Assembly (NCBI GenBank): GCA_019055375.1
Contig: JAHQIW010005280.1
Span: 558,001 to 622,000 of the forward strand
Direction of reading: 5' to 3'
DNA: 64,000 bases
From: Parelaphostrongylus tenuis
Lineage: Eukaryota; Nematoda; Chromadorea; Rhabditida; Metastrongylidae
Below the pieces are notes generated by a model. It was not told the DNA's origin. It searched no databases and worked only from the letters and a program-made list of their open reading frames with translations. The translations under genes were made by a program, and so were the position numbers. Below are positions 45,101 through 63,421 of the stretch, piece by piece (positions within the stretch are counted from its first letter, which is position 1; each line of letters starts with the position of its first letter).

Positions 45101-46643
45101 CTTTAATTTTTTGTTGTTTGTGGAGAATGAGAGTGGTTAAATGTCTTCTCAAGAAGCCTTCATAGTGTTCGATGGTTTCACCAATACCGTATCACAACTA
45201 TATTAGGTTAATTAATTCTCATTTAATTTGACATGATTCATCGTATCTGCTGTGCAGAGACCAATACCTCTTTCATTTGATTAGCTTCGCATTCATCGTC
45301 CACAAAGGTCTTGAACATTTTGCGTGCTGTTTCAACTGCTGCTTGGGATTTTTTTCTTCTTCAGTCGGACAATACCGCTTGAGCGTAGATTCTTACAACC
45401 GCAGAGATAGACGAGCTGAGGTGTTCTCACGTGGAAAGCAAATGAGCACTAGGCCAGAAGATCAAACTACTACTTTACTCTTGACCGCTTGCATCAGTAA
45501 TCACTCCGCTATTTCCTCACATATTGGTTAGATTTGTTATGCAAATACATGTAAATCTCAAAGACACAGTGTTCGCCGACGCAATTTAGCAAAATGTGGT
45601 AGTAGTAGTAGCAGCAGAGATGACAGTTTGATGACTCACTTTTTTATTATGCAAGTATATAGGATTAATAGAAGTACGTGAAAAGCGATGGTTAGTATCA
45701 GGTTTGCCTTTGAGGATGATAATGCTGATTCGATACACCAGTAGGCTGCCGTAAATACTTGTATAGATTCGGTATGCAATTAATGACCCCTACAATGCTA
45801 CAAATGGAGATGAATTAACTGATGGTTCTCTCAGAATTTGCTCAAGCCAGTCGGCTAATGTATCACTTTTATTTGTGGATTTTTCTTGTAGATATGTTGG
45901 CGCGGCAATACAAAAAGTTCTTTCAAGAAAATCTGATAGCAACTGCAGGCAGGTGCCTACTTTTGCAAGAATAATAATTGAGTACCCTGCTAAGCACTTT
46001 CACTTTGCTTTTATCTCACGACTTAGAAGTACCGAATTCCTTATCGCAAATAAGAGCTACAATATCAGTTGTTCTCATAATTAGTTTCAGTAATAGATTT
46101 GGCTTTAATAGAAGCCATTAGAATTTTCAATCCATTAAATATTTCACACGATATATAGCGTAGACCTATTTGAAGATTACGGTACAATTCAATTATTTCT
46201 AATAGATGAACACTTTTAGCCGTGAGAAGACGCGATCACAACTTGTTCAATAAACAATGTTCACTCTCTTTCATAATTAATTTTGACCTTTTCGCCAACT
46301 ATCGGGCTATCGATAATACACTTATTGTTCTCCAGCAAATCGTTGAGAAAATCAAACGTCACAAAAATACGAACCATCCCTAGCTTTTTTGCAGTGTTTT
46401 CGAGATTGCCTCACTTAAAGAATTTCACTGGATTCTCCAATTTCAACGCAGCTTTACGTATAACTTTCGGTCGTGTTGTTGACAATGTAATCCAATGTCG
46501 TGGCATTTATGAAGTGACTCGGTGGAGGGACGTTAGTAGGCGTGGAGAGTGAGAAAACAGCGGGCAGGTACGCTAGTCGAGATTTCCCATGGATATGATT
46601 GGTATTAGACTAAGTCTAATAACGAATAGTCCCAGTGTCATTA
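42180..46643. other. 5' flank of ceh-19, few recognisable features
   Basis: Holds the 43010-43300 repeat, a 31-bp tandem duplication at 43785-43850 and a possible plus exon at 44962-45104 (encodes EPASDFHLVLSSSGGDCSEH, TAA). Frames at 43861-44106 and 46283-46552 have no recognisable domain. The ceh-19 promoter should lie at its right end, but I cannot point to an element. Confidence 0.3.
43785..43850. repeat. 31-bp tandem duplication
   Basis: TCTCAATAACAACCTACTTA followed by ATAAAACA occurs twice back to back. Confidence 0.8.
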
Positions 46644-53698
<7,055 letters not shown>

Positions 53699-54160
53699 GA
53701 GAATGGGAATAATTCTGAACTGTAAACTCGTCATTTGTTTTCCAAGTAGTAGACAAATATTGCATACCTTATCCATGTTTTATTTTACTCTAACGTTAAT
53801 TCAAAACTTGAATTGTTGAAACCGCCACATCATTCCTAATTTTCAACTGCGAAATTTCTTGTATATATCAATGACATTTTCAAGAAATATATTTTCGAAG
53901 CTTTAGTTGCATAAATCAAAGACCAAACATTATTCTGTGCGTATCAGATACACTAAATGTCGTTTACAAGTAATATTACATCATAGTTATACTGCAAATT
54001 GGAAGACGGAATGTTTTTGTTTTTGTAGCTATATATAGAAAATACTTATGTTCAGTGTGCGCACTAACGAATAATACTGGAAAGTGAGTGTGATTTTCTA
54101 GTCCAAAGGTTTACGTAGCGATATGAGCAATCTCTATTGCATGGAAGCTTGATCTTGTGT
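53699..54160 (+). other. ceh-19 3' flank
   Basis: A/T-rich non-coding sequence after the TGA, expected to hold the 3' UTR. No canonical poly(A) signal was singled out. Confidence 0.35.
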
Positions 54161-54210
54161 GGTCTGCTTATTCTTCAAAGTACAAAAAATTTTCTACCAG
54201 GGTTAATGTT

Positions 54211-54371
54211 TTCGAGATCAAGTGTACCAAAAATGGTTATCCTAGCGTATTTGCGGTTCTCTCGTCGAACTCAGACTTCCCGCCAGATTTCGCTAGTCGT
54301 TCGATAACTGGAAAAGTTGCGATTTCAGCAAAAAGCCTGACTTCTGGAAAAGCTGTTTTTAGTGATCTGTA
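54211..54371 (-). CDS. Candidate terminal exon, unidentified
   Basis: After a strong minus-strand acceptor (TTCTTTACTACAG) come 53 codons to a TAA, with AFPEVRLFAEIATFPVIERL then AKSGGKSEFDERTANTLG. Composition is protein-like. A possible upstream exon at about 54779-54910 (YKVIGVDESMWNAAWAQANS) has a matching splice-like start, but its phase does not join directly. Family unknown. Confidence 0.35.
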
Positions 54372-55029
54372 GTAAAGAAGAGAAATTACGTTTTGCTTCG
54401 GATGTAGTGTGTTGTAACAATGATCAACTTTATTTAGCTGACATCATGTGGTGACGCGATTTCTACGACCCCGTTAGAACTCCGATCATTCATGCAGGCA
54501 ATGTTCTCGCTTCATCTGCTTCTCTCAAATTAAGTGTTTTGAGAGATTTCACTCAATCTTTTTTCAATTCTAAGCTTTATCTGGGTCTTTTTACCATAGA
54601 TCATCAAAGAATATGAAAGTGAACCTAAGAAATGTTTCTATATTATGATTCTAATCGCCCGTATTAGAATCACGAAATGTTTATTCACACTCAGGAAACA
54701 TTAGAGGTGTCGTAAATTATTTCTAAAGTCACTATCACAAGAAAATTTTTTCTTCAAATCACACTGAGCGTTTTGATACGTCTACCAGAGCCATGCCTTA
54801 TGATTAGAGGTGATGTCATAGTTTTCTTCCCTCTTGAGTTGGCCTGTGCCCAAGCCGCATTCCACATGGACTCATCGACTCCAATAACTTTATACCTTCT
54901 GATCATATACAGAAAATAGAGCCATAGCAAGAATTATCACAGGCTGAGGGAAGTGCTAGTGACTAGCCGAAAAATGCATCACTCTCACTGCGCCTACTAC
55001 ATTGTTTTAGTATCACCAGATACATCGAA

Positions 55030-55348
55030 CAAAAAGAAAGGCAATCGATTTTTCAGGGTTTGTGAAGAAGTTCAATGATTAAACAATAGCGTTTTGGCAA
55101 GCAAAGAAGTCGATGAGCTCAATTTTGAGCTTGTCGCAGTCTTGAGGTTTTCTCTTCTGCAAATGCCGCCTCAGGGCTCGGAAGAGACAACAATCCGACG
55201 GCGCAGTATCAGGGGACGAAAGAGGTGCAGTGTAGAAGACAGTCAAATCACTCAAGGGAAGGACGTCAACCAGAGTGCTGATGTGAAAGACCAGAAAGAC
55301 TTTGTTATGCTTTTCACTTTGCATGACACGTCTTTTGCTCTTCATCAA
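55030..55348 (-). pseudogene. Mariner transposase C-terminal relic
   Basis: Minus frame with SSPDTAPSDCCLFRALRRHL followed by DKLKIELIDFFACQ, matching the mariner 'SPDLAPSD.HLF..L...L' catalytic region and the following helix. The N-terminal two thirds are absent and the ORF begins with unrelated sequence. Confidence 0.7.
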
Positions 55349-55560
55349 GACAAAAAGTGGCCGAAAACTTTAAACCGGAAAAACTGAGTGTGGATAAAAG
55401 CAATCAGTAGAAACTCAAACTTCCTATGTGCCTAACCAGTATTATAAGATATTCATGAAGAAGATAAATCCTATACCAAGCGGTAAACTCGAGGAGACGA
55501 ATTGAATGCTAGAAGTAAAGGGGTCAACACAGTGGAGAAAACTACGACAGACCCAATAAA

Positions 55561-55975
55561 GTGATGAATGAAGTGAAGACAAATATTTTTGCCGACACAA
55601 TTTGCTCACCATCAAATTTTTTATCCAGTCTTAATCCTAGCCAAGCAATCAAAAAGTCTCTGCAGAGACCTAGAAACTGTCAGCAAATGGGGTCGAACCG
55701 GAAACTCAAGGAGAAAGATCCTCAAACACAGCAGTTCCATTTCTACAGTAGTTTTTTTGTTAAGTTGTAGGCTTGCATCAACATCTTCAACTCATACTGA
55801 GCTTAGTCTTATGATCATTAGTTTATTTAATGCGTTCTTTCGCACAAACTGTATTCATAACAGAAAAAAAAACAAATTGACGGAGAATGATGCAAAATTC
55901 TATGCGCACCTATGCGCAAAATTTTCAGATCACATCTCCTGTACCACCAAGGAGTCGATCGAAAAACAATTGTAA
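55561..55975 (+). other. Open frames with a LINE-like motif
   Basis: LCRDLETVSKWGRTGN at about 55650-55700 resembles the segment after the catalytic YADD box in CR1/Jockey-type reverse transcriptases. The rest of the frame (LTENDAKFYAHLCAKFSDHI) is not recognised. A relic is likelier than a gene. Confidence 0.3.
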
Positions 55976-56164
55976 CTTGATCCTACTTCAACGTAGATAA
56001 GAAAGCTGATAGTAGGAGATCTGTGTAGGAGGTTAGAAACAGCACAAAAATGACTTCGTTTCGAGAAATGAAGCAAGATCATAGCGACCGTGAGGTTCTC
56101 TTCGTACTAACAAGCGAGGATGTGTCCGTCACTACATTTTGTTAAGATATGAAGCTTATGGCAG

Positions 56165-56226
56165 AGATTTCTAAACCGATCTTTTTTCCCACAGGAGATT
56201 TCTAAACCGATCTTTTTTTCCACAGC
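56165..56226. repeat. 31-bp tandem duplication
   Basis: GAGATTTCTAAACCGATCTT then TTTTTCCCACAG, repeated immediately with one extra T. Each copy ends in a splice-acceptor-like CCACAG. Confidence 0.8.
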
Positions 56227-56649
56227 TCCCACACTCAGCCATTCTAAAAGACGTGCGATGGAGGTATTCCAGTAATTAAATATCTCTCATCAGTTGACTA
56301 TAGAACGGAAAAGTTTCTGTTATGACTTTTTTTGAGATAACGTTTTTGTAAATCTCTGAATACATTGCTTGACTAGCACCTATTTCTTATATTGTTGACG
56401 TTTTTATTCTATTGCTCATCAGTACTTCATTTATACCGAGTTAAAAGTTTCGACTCAAAGCATATTTACTGGCAGTGACTCCTTTAAAGTAGAAAATTTG
56501 GACAATCTTGCTTAATGAATCAAATCTATTCGAAATATCATCAAGTAGAGGATCATTTTAAGGCCCGTAAGTGGCTTTCAAAATTTATCAGCATAGCAGA
56601 AAGTGGTGTTCTCAAAAAAAAAACAAACAATATTGAATATACTAGCCAC

Positions 56650-56890
56650 GAGAAATCGAGTGTACAGCACTTTGTGTTCATTGAGTTCTTCACTGGACAT
56701 AGAGTGTAAATCGTACGTCGTCGCTAACACTTATTGTGGGGACTGGAGCACACACAGAGATTAGCAAAAGACGAGATAGGGTAACTGCCTGACTGACGAG
56801 ATCGCAAGATCGAAAGCACGTGTATCGGGCTCTATAAGTCAGCCCTCCTTTAACAGACCACTGACATGCGTGGCTCAAAAATGATTGCAA
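56650..56890. repeat. Half copy of the palindromic MITE
   Basis: TGTGGGGACTGGAGCACACAC, CTGACTGACGAGATCGCAAGATCG, CACGTGTATCGGGCTCTATAAGTCAGCCCTCC and the exact terminal arm GACATGCGTGGCTCAAAAATGATT match 19221-19474. Confidence 0.7.
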
Positions 56891-57113
56891 GGCACAAACC
56901 TTTGTTTTAATCAATTAAGCCGAACTCATTATTTCAAGAATTTCTAATTCTATCTTACTTCAATATGCACCCTTTGCTCGCGAATTTTGCATATTTTGCA
57001 GGTTCCTTGAAACTACCTTTATTCAAAGGTAACATTTTGAAGTTTCTGTACAGAGCCGACTATTATGTTTTGATCATCTTAAGATTAAACTACAACTATT
57101 TGAGCATCGGACA

Positions 57114-57317
57114 CTAACAGCTTTGCTCGTGCTGCCGTGGGTCAAACAGTTTTCTAACACATTCTCGATGCTTGCTGCACATGGCAAGAGAGAGCGCGTA
57201 ACTTCGGCCTATACGGACATCGTGGTTTCGAAAGTGAAGACAATTTTTCAGGAATTCTAGGACTTGAGGTCTTATGAACATGGCAGCATTGAAGAAAAGA
57301 CTTCTACTCATTTTCAT
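57114..57317 (-). other. Unassigned 67-codon open frame
   Basis: The minus frame reads like protein (MFIRPQVLEFLKNCLHFRNH, SLAMCSKHRECVRKLF) and ends in TAG. No splice context or family found. Confidence 0.2.
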
Positions 57318-57879
57318 ATAAAAACATTTTTCTGAGCACCTTGAAATGTTTCACACATTATGCGTCGTCGATTCAGTAATTCACATTTTAGCACATTCCA
57401 TACAATTACTACAAATTGTGATAGCAATTAGATTCAAATTAACAATCAGTTGCCCGTCAAATTATCCAACAATACATTCAGTCAAGAAAGTTTTTCATAA
57501 ACCTTTAGTGCACCATAGAGCATTCCTAGTTCAACACGTACCACCTAATTTGTATTGAATAAGCTGTCGAGTGATTGTAAAAAGTTTGAGAAAAAAGTTC
57601 TATGCGACTCAATAATTCATCGCAATGAGTAGCATTGTGGCATTCTCTGCACGGCCTATGGGCACTATAGAGTGCATGCCAAATGTTGTGGTCAGCCACC
57701 TATAGACTGTTCAACAATTTTCATTTATATAAGTTCTTTTTATTTAGTACGCTGTGGCTACCCCTGTGTATTATGCGAATGAGCAATGCACTACAAAAAC
57801 AAGCAGAATTGTTCATATCAGCAAATAAATTGCACCAGGTCCTTTTTGAGTGGGAAAATATGCTGTAGTGCAAATTAAA

Positions 57880-58350
57880 TCATTGTTCATTTTCCATAAG
57901 GTGGGAACTCGAATCCGTATTTCACTCTATCCGGAGCTCTGCTCGCACTGTTGCACTACCGACTCCCGCTGTGACACCGCTCTTTCTACGCTACAAGGCG
58001 TCTTTCTGTCAGTTTTGCACATCACTCTCTACATCACTGAGAATATTTATGACATCGTATCACCGTTAAAAGCTGTTAAATCAAAAGGATTTTTGTATGA
58101 TCATCGAATACCCAATTATGTGGGCGTGAATAGGTCCAATGTCGATGGCGACTACCCTCGCCATATCGTTGACAGTTGGTTTCTGACAGATAGATGCGCT
58201 TTAGCATAAAAAGGGTGGTGTCATAACAGGCGTCATTAGTGCAAAGCTTTGAGCACGCGCCTTCGGATAGAATGAAATGTGGGTTCGAGTCCCACCAGAC
58301 GCAGAGGTATTGTACATAACTCCACAACAATGAGTACAATATTCATTTAA
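57880..58350 (+). mobile_element. SINE-B copy with reversed head at the left
   Basis: GAACTCGAATCCGTATTTCAC (reverse B-box) at the left. Then ACATCACTCTCTACATCACTGAG, CATATCGTTGACAGTTGGTTTCTGACAG, GTGGGTTCGAGTCCCACC (B-box) and GACGCAGAGG. Confidence 0.5.
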
Positions 58351-58399
58351 TGAATTTTATGTGAGCAGCAATATCCATCGCCAGTAAACTCCCACTGAC

Positions 58400-59720
58400 T
58401 CTTAATTGGGTAATTCTCCGTTATCTGCTCGCCACTTTGACCCTTGTAAAAACGTATTTCGTGGTCTTTTTTAATGATCAAATAGTCGTTTGATAGCGCA
58501 AATCAAAAAAAGTTTGAATAGTATAATCAATTTTCAAAAAAAAACCTTCTTATCGGGCTGAAAGAGCAGAAATAAAATTTGGTTGCTCATAGAAAGACTT
58601 TTCGCTGAGCAAAGCATTTCCTTCACAGTTTTAGGAATCAATCGATAGGTCAAACCTTCAGGGTTCCAATGACTTATTTAGTTTTCTTAAAGGCTCTGTT
58701 ATTACACTGTAACAGCCAAAAGAACATTGAGTTTCGCAGGAATGAGACACTTCAATTATTTTCTCTTTACTCGATCCCCAGGAAAAAAACGTACTCTTTG
58801 ATCATTTTCAGTGTTTAAATAATCAATCGATAGCTCATATACAAAAAAATTTCAGTGGTGTGTTCACTTTCAAAATGGCCTAAATATGGAGCTGAAAGAG
58901 CAAAAATAGTAATTTGTTTCTCATTTAAAGATTTCTCGCTGACCAAGGTTCCTTATAGTTTTGAGAATCATACGATAGATTGAATCTCAACAATTCCAAT
59001 AAAGCTTTTGATTACTTCAACGGATTTCTTGCTGCTTCATATAATTCACAACAGAATTGTGGTTTCGCACTCAATGCTTTTCTTTTTTCCACTTTTGCGA
59101 TGCTCAATCTTCCTTTACTTGTTACAGCGTGATACAAGGCCGATATTCGAAACCACACAGATGTTGCTCTGCCGATTAATTACTGAAACTCCAACGGAAT
59201 AGCTTTGGTCAGCGAAAAATCTTCGAACAAGAAACAAAAGTTTATTTTTGCCCCTTCAGCGCAATAAGTAGCCCTTTTCAAAGACAAAATTTACTAGTGG
59301 AATTCCTATGACTTGAACTACCGAATGGCCACTTGATCGGTGAGAACGACCAAAAAACTTTTATCTCAAGGTATCGAAGTGAAGAGCGGATATGGAAGTG
59401 ATCCAGTTTCACAAAATCCATTCTTCTTTTAGCCGTTATAGCGTAGTGCGTGGTCTACTTTGAAAAGCAGATAAATCATTTGAGTTTTCAGAACTTGTTC
59501 TATCAACTGGTATCTTGAAGCTTCAAAAGAAATGCTTTGGCCACGTGAAAATCTTTGATTGAGAAATGAAATTTTGTCCCCGCTCTTTCGCCGAAATAAC
59601 AAGGGCTTTTGGAGTTGGAATACACCAATTAAATTTTTTTGATTTAGACTTTCGAATGATCACTTACTCACTAGATCTCTTTAGGCTTTTCCTGAAGGGT
59701 CGAAGTGGTGAGCAAATAAC
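58400..59720. repeat. Tandemly related foldback-type repeats
   Basis: Blocks such as AAAGAGCAGAAATAAAATTTGG / AAAGAGCAAAAATAGTAATTTG, TTTCGCTGAGCAAAGCATTTCC / TTCTCGCTGACCAAGGTTCC and AATCAATCGATAGGTC / AATCATACGATAGATTG recur about every 310 bases (58555, 58890, 59210 reversed, 59510 reversed). No coding seen. Confidence 0.5.
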
Positions 59721-60940
59721 GGGAAAGTACCGAATGTACTTACTTGGCTACTCAAATGTTCCGCATTCCTCAGCTCTACCCAAGCAGTTTTAGTCACGAC
59801 GAACAGACTGTTAGCTAGAGTATTTTTGTTTTTCTTTTTTCTCGTTTCATCTTAAACCTGGCACACAAATTTAACCAAATTTCTTCAAGAATGAAATTAA
59901 ATGTATTCCAAGCAATTGTGCAATCGAAACATCTGAAACGATCTTAGACACAGCTTTTCAAAGAATAATCAATGTCTAGTCCGCTTTGAAATTCTTCCTT
60001 AAGGATACAAAATGTGCTTCATAGAAGGTCATTAAAATTTCCTTCTTTGTAGAGTATCTGAAAATAATATATCAGATGAGCGAGATAATCACAACTACGA
60101 TGTCATGAGAAACGTTTCTTATGTTTCTTCAAACTTAAGTCTCCCTTATCATCAAACTTATCTCTAGAAGTAAATATTAGGTACATTAGCCGTTTTTCGT
60201 GGAACAGAGAATGAACAACACAGCTTTACTTTTCTTGTAATTAGAAGAGATAGAACTAGCTGCCTACACAAAATGTAACTTGTTGATCGACTGTCTATCA
60301 GCACACTCCTCAAAGTATACAGTACATCGTTCAAAATAAGTTTAAATTCAACGGTAAGTAATAAGTCATCAACAAAAAACATATAGTGAATGCGTATGAA
60401 ATCTTTGTATAACATGTACATTTAAAAAGAACATATTTTAGTACCAAATGGCCGATTTTAATAAAGCATGAAAAGCAATTTTTAGAATCTATCCATTAAA
60501 ATGTTATGTACCCGATTGCTACTGTCTCAATATTCCACTCTATCCTGTGACTAATGATGCTTGAATATTGTCTATCGCTCTGAATACCGATTGCCTCTTA
60601 CCAGCGCTCATATTTCGAAGGATTTTGGGAAGTAGCACTGCATCAGAGACAGTTTCTGATCTTGGGGGTCCCGTATATAAGCTTGAACAGAATCATCACG
60701 AGGGATTCCGTCAACGCTGCTTCGATATTTACTGGCACTCAGATGCTCTTCTTCTTTGTCTCCTCTACTTCTTAATGAATTTCACTTAATTAATTAATTA
60801 ATTTCAGCCGTGTTTGACACTCAGGTACGAACGTGTCAGTCAAATTTTAAGAGTATATTATATTCATACTTCGTCGTTTATTGCAAACTCCAGCGTAATT
60901 TGACCGTGTTTTTTGAATGTAAAAAAGTGAACGTTTTCTT
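59721..60940. other. No confident feature
   Basis: A/T-rich. The plus frame from about 60605 to 60789 (SSTASETVSDLGGPVYKLEQ, then FRQRCFDIYWHSD) reads like protein and follows a CTTACCAG acceptor, but has no confirmed partner exon. A (TTAA)n run sits at 60785-60806. Confidence 0.25.
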
Positions 60941-60944
60941 TTAG

Positions 60945-61141
60945 AATGCGGTACACAATATGATTAGCATTTGTGCTTGCCTGTTCCTTACTTCCGCCGA
61001 TGGTAGTGAACGGGTAAGTTCACAGTCAAATTTGAGAAGTAGCACTTGGTCACTCAACATTAATTGCCCCAAGAATATTAACTCAATTCGTCGATCCGAT
61101 CAACTCGTCAAAGAATATCTAGTGCCCAACCGCATGCCCAG
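60945..61141 (+). other. Candidate exon, unidentified
   Basis: Strong acceptor TTTTCTTTTAG, 65 codons plus 2 bases, donor GTATTT. The frame has an N-terminal hydrophobic run (MISICACLFLTS) and a basic end RSDQLVKEYLVPNRMPR. Could be an internal or first coding exon of an unknown plus-strand gene. Confidence 0.3.
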
Positions 61142-61527
61142 GTATTTTAGAGATGACTGAGTGCATAGCTCACTATTAAGACAACTTGTGCCGCCTGCCA
61201 ACTTAGCAACCTGATATTTTAAGCTCTAGACAAAGAGTGAGAATGTACTACTAAATTGCGCGTTTCAAACGGGCGTTCTTTTTGCATAAATGCTATGCAC
61301 CGATATGAAAGAAATCCAAAAATTACCCAATAACGTACACAACTTTCGTGAGCAAAAAGTTAGCGCTTTATTTTGAGCACAGTGATTATTCCGCTAGTTG
61401 GATCACTTGAAGAGCTCAAACTATGCAGACAGAAACTTATTTGGAGTATTTTCGATCTTAACATCACTCAGAAATTTATTTTGATATTTAGATGGTAAAT
61501 ATCTCACTAACATGTTAGAGTGATGAG

Positions 61528-61836
61528 CGCACGTGGCGTACTGACTGAAGGTGGTTTACGTCGCACATCAGGTCAATGGTTCGATCTCGCTCTCATGATT
61601 CACCAGGCCGTCCACTTCTCCGCGGTCGGTAAATTGGTAGCAGAGTGGGCTCAGACTTGCCTAGGAGGGTAAGCAACACTGACTCTGTAGAGCGGGAGGC
61701 GGAGGCCACCGCGAGTCATTGTAAAGGCCAGATATGCATTCAATCACCTCAAAACGAAGTTAAAGATTGAAGACGAATGCATGGCGCATCTCTCAGAGAT
61801 TGATCAACGCCAAGAGCTCAATCCTTTTATCCCTTA
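61528..61836 (+). mobile_element. SINE-A copy, near full length
   Basis: GAGCGCACGTGGCGTACTGAC head, TCAATGGTTCGATCTCGC (B-box), CACCAGGCCGTCCACTTC, GGTCGGTAAATTGG, CTCAGACTTGCCTAGGAGGG, GAGGCCACCGCGAGTCATTG, ATGCATGGCGCATCTCTC and ATCAACGCCAAGAGCTC. It carries a 6-bp internal duplication (GGAGGCGGAGGC). Confidence 0.8.
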
Positions 61837-61885
61837 TGTTAGAGTGATGGTGACTTTTTAAAAGTATTTCAAGACACAACCTTAG

Positions 61886-62034
61886 TGGTCCATAGGATTA
61901 CAGCGGATTGTGGTCTTTCAATTTTGAATTGTGATGTTACGTGTGAAAATAAAATTTCATTTGGATGTTTACTTGAGTATAAGCGAATACCAAGAATCGT
62001 CACAGTTGGAAATCCAGCTTCATTCAAAATTAAA
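61886..62034 (+). other. Candidate Cys-rich exon
   Basis: 49 codons open after an ACCTTAG acceptor: ADCGLSILNCDVTCENKISF then GCLLEYKRIPRIVTVGNPAS, followed by GTTTAT. Looks extracellular. A further open stretch begins after the TTTCAG at 62121, but its phase does not join directly. Confidence 0.25.
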
Positions 62035-62531
62035 GTTTATTACTTTTTTCTCCATTTCAAAAGAGCTTGTAAATATCCATGCTCGCACATTTGAAATTTT
62101 GATACATTTACAAAATTTCAGATAAGAGGTTTCAGAAAATCGCTAACTTCACAATTGACCATACGAATATCCTGACTGTGATTTACAGAATTTCGTGGTC
62201 TGCCGTATCTTCTGTGAGATTTTGTTATCTCGATAACACAGGAATGCTTTGTGTATAGTCGGTTCATATCAAGGCGATGAGATCTGCGTGCTCGACATAT
62301 AGTCGTCCGTCTAACGCATTTTCCGCTTTTCAAAGTATTTAATCTAAGGCAATTACTTTATTATTTCGCTATTGATGATTTCACACTTGTCCATCCCCTT
62401 TAGTAGATTATATATCTTGTTACTGTAACGAAGTTCAAATTGGAAAAAATGCCAAATAATTCTAAAGACATTGCAAATGCTTAAAAAATCACCTACAGAG
62501 TTCCGAACTTTTACCCATTCCAAGATTGCAG

Positions 62532-62835
62532 CAACATTCAAAGCCTACGATACTTTCTAAATATTCAAAGAATTTGTCAAGGTAAGTTCGGCAGTCAATG
62601 CGACATATGACTGACATAATTCCTTAGCCGACAGGCTAAATTTCCTCTATTTATGGACAGTTCAAATTTTATGAAAAGCAGTCAGAAAGATATTGTGAGC
62701 AAATCATGTGTTCATATGTACCGTCCATTAACATTTGAACTAAAGTATCTTTGCAAAAAAACTCGCATTAAAATGTTTGAGGCTTTAGTTCTGATAATGT
62801 TCGGAACACATGAAATTTTTAAAAGTTCATTTTAG
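62532..62835 (+). CDS. Two 3' exons of an unidentified gene
   Basis: Exon 62532-62581 (16 codons plus AG, acceptor GATTGCAG, donor GTAAGT) and exon 62628-62835 (acceptor TTCCTTAG, stop TAG) join in phase across a 46-base intron, a size typical of nematodes. The joined end reads SKYSKNLS then SRQAKFPLFMDSSNFMKS and HMYRPLTFELKYLCKKTRIK. The final part is hydrophobic (MFEALVLIMFG). No family recognised. An antisense frame at 62353-62541 is also open, so strand is likely but not certain. Confidence 0.4.
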
Positions 62836-63215
62836 GTTCAATCAAGATCTTGTCTTCAACAATAACACAGCTTTACAGATGTCCCTGGTGTTGGATTTCC
62901 ACGATTGGGTTTTGATTGCTGGCCTTTGTAGAGTCTTCGACTAATAAACAGTGATACGCACTTGAAAACATGCTCTCTTCAACTGCAGCAGAGATGTTTC
63001 GGTATATGTCATCTACAAACTCAAAAGAATAAGCGGCTAAGCATATAGCGTTTGATGTTGATCTAAATCTCAAGTGTGCAAATTGTAATATCCCTACTCC
63101 ATCAAAACAATCACGTGATTAGGCGCATATTTCGGGAGTATAGTCACTTACACTTTTGCCCTGTGGCACATTTGTGGTAACAACTTGTTAAATCCGAATT
63201 GATGAAAGGCCAGCT

Positions 63216-63421
63216 AGATGTCTAACTTGCAATTCTTTTGTGTATTTCAAAGCATCTACAATCACTACCACATGAGATCTCGTTCGGCTTTAGAAATGTA
63301 TGAACGCTGGAAGAAAGAACAGATGAATAGTTACTACAATGTGCTTAAGAAAAGAGAACAGCAACGCTGTTTATGGAATCTACACGAAACAAGTATTGGA
63401 TGTTGTGAATATTTCGTTTAG
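63216..63421 (+). other. Candidate exon, unidentified
   Basis: After a TATTTCAAAG acceptor the frame reads ALEMYERWKKEQMNSYYNVL then KKREQQRCLWNLHETSIG and ends CCEYFV with TAG. Charged and helix-like. No partner exon confirmed; it may belong with the 62.5-62.8 kb exons or a different gene. Confidence 0.3.
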
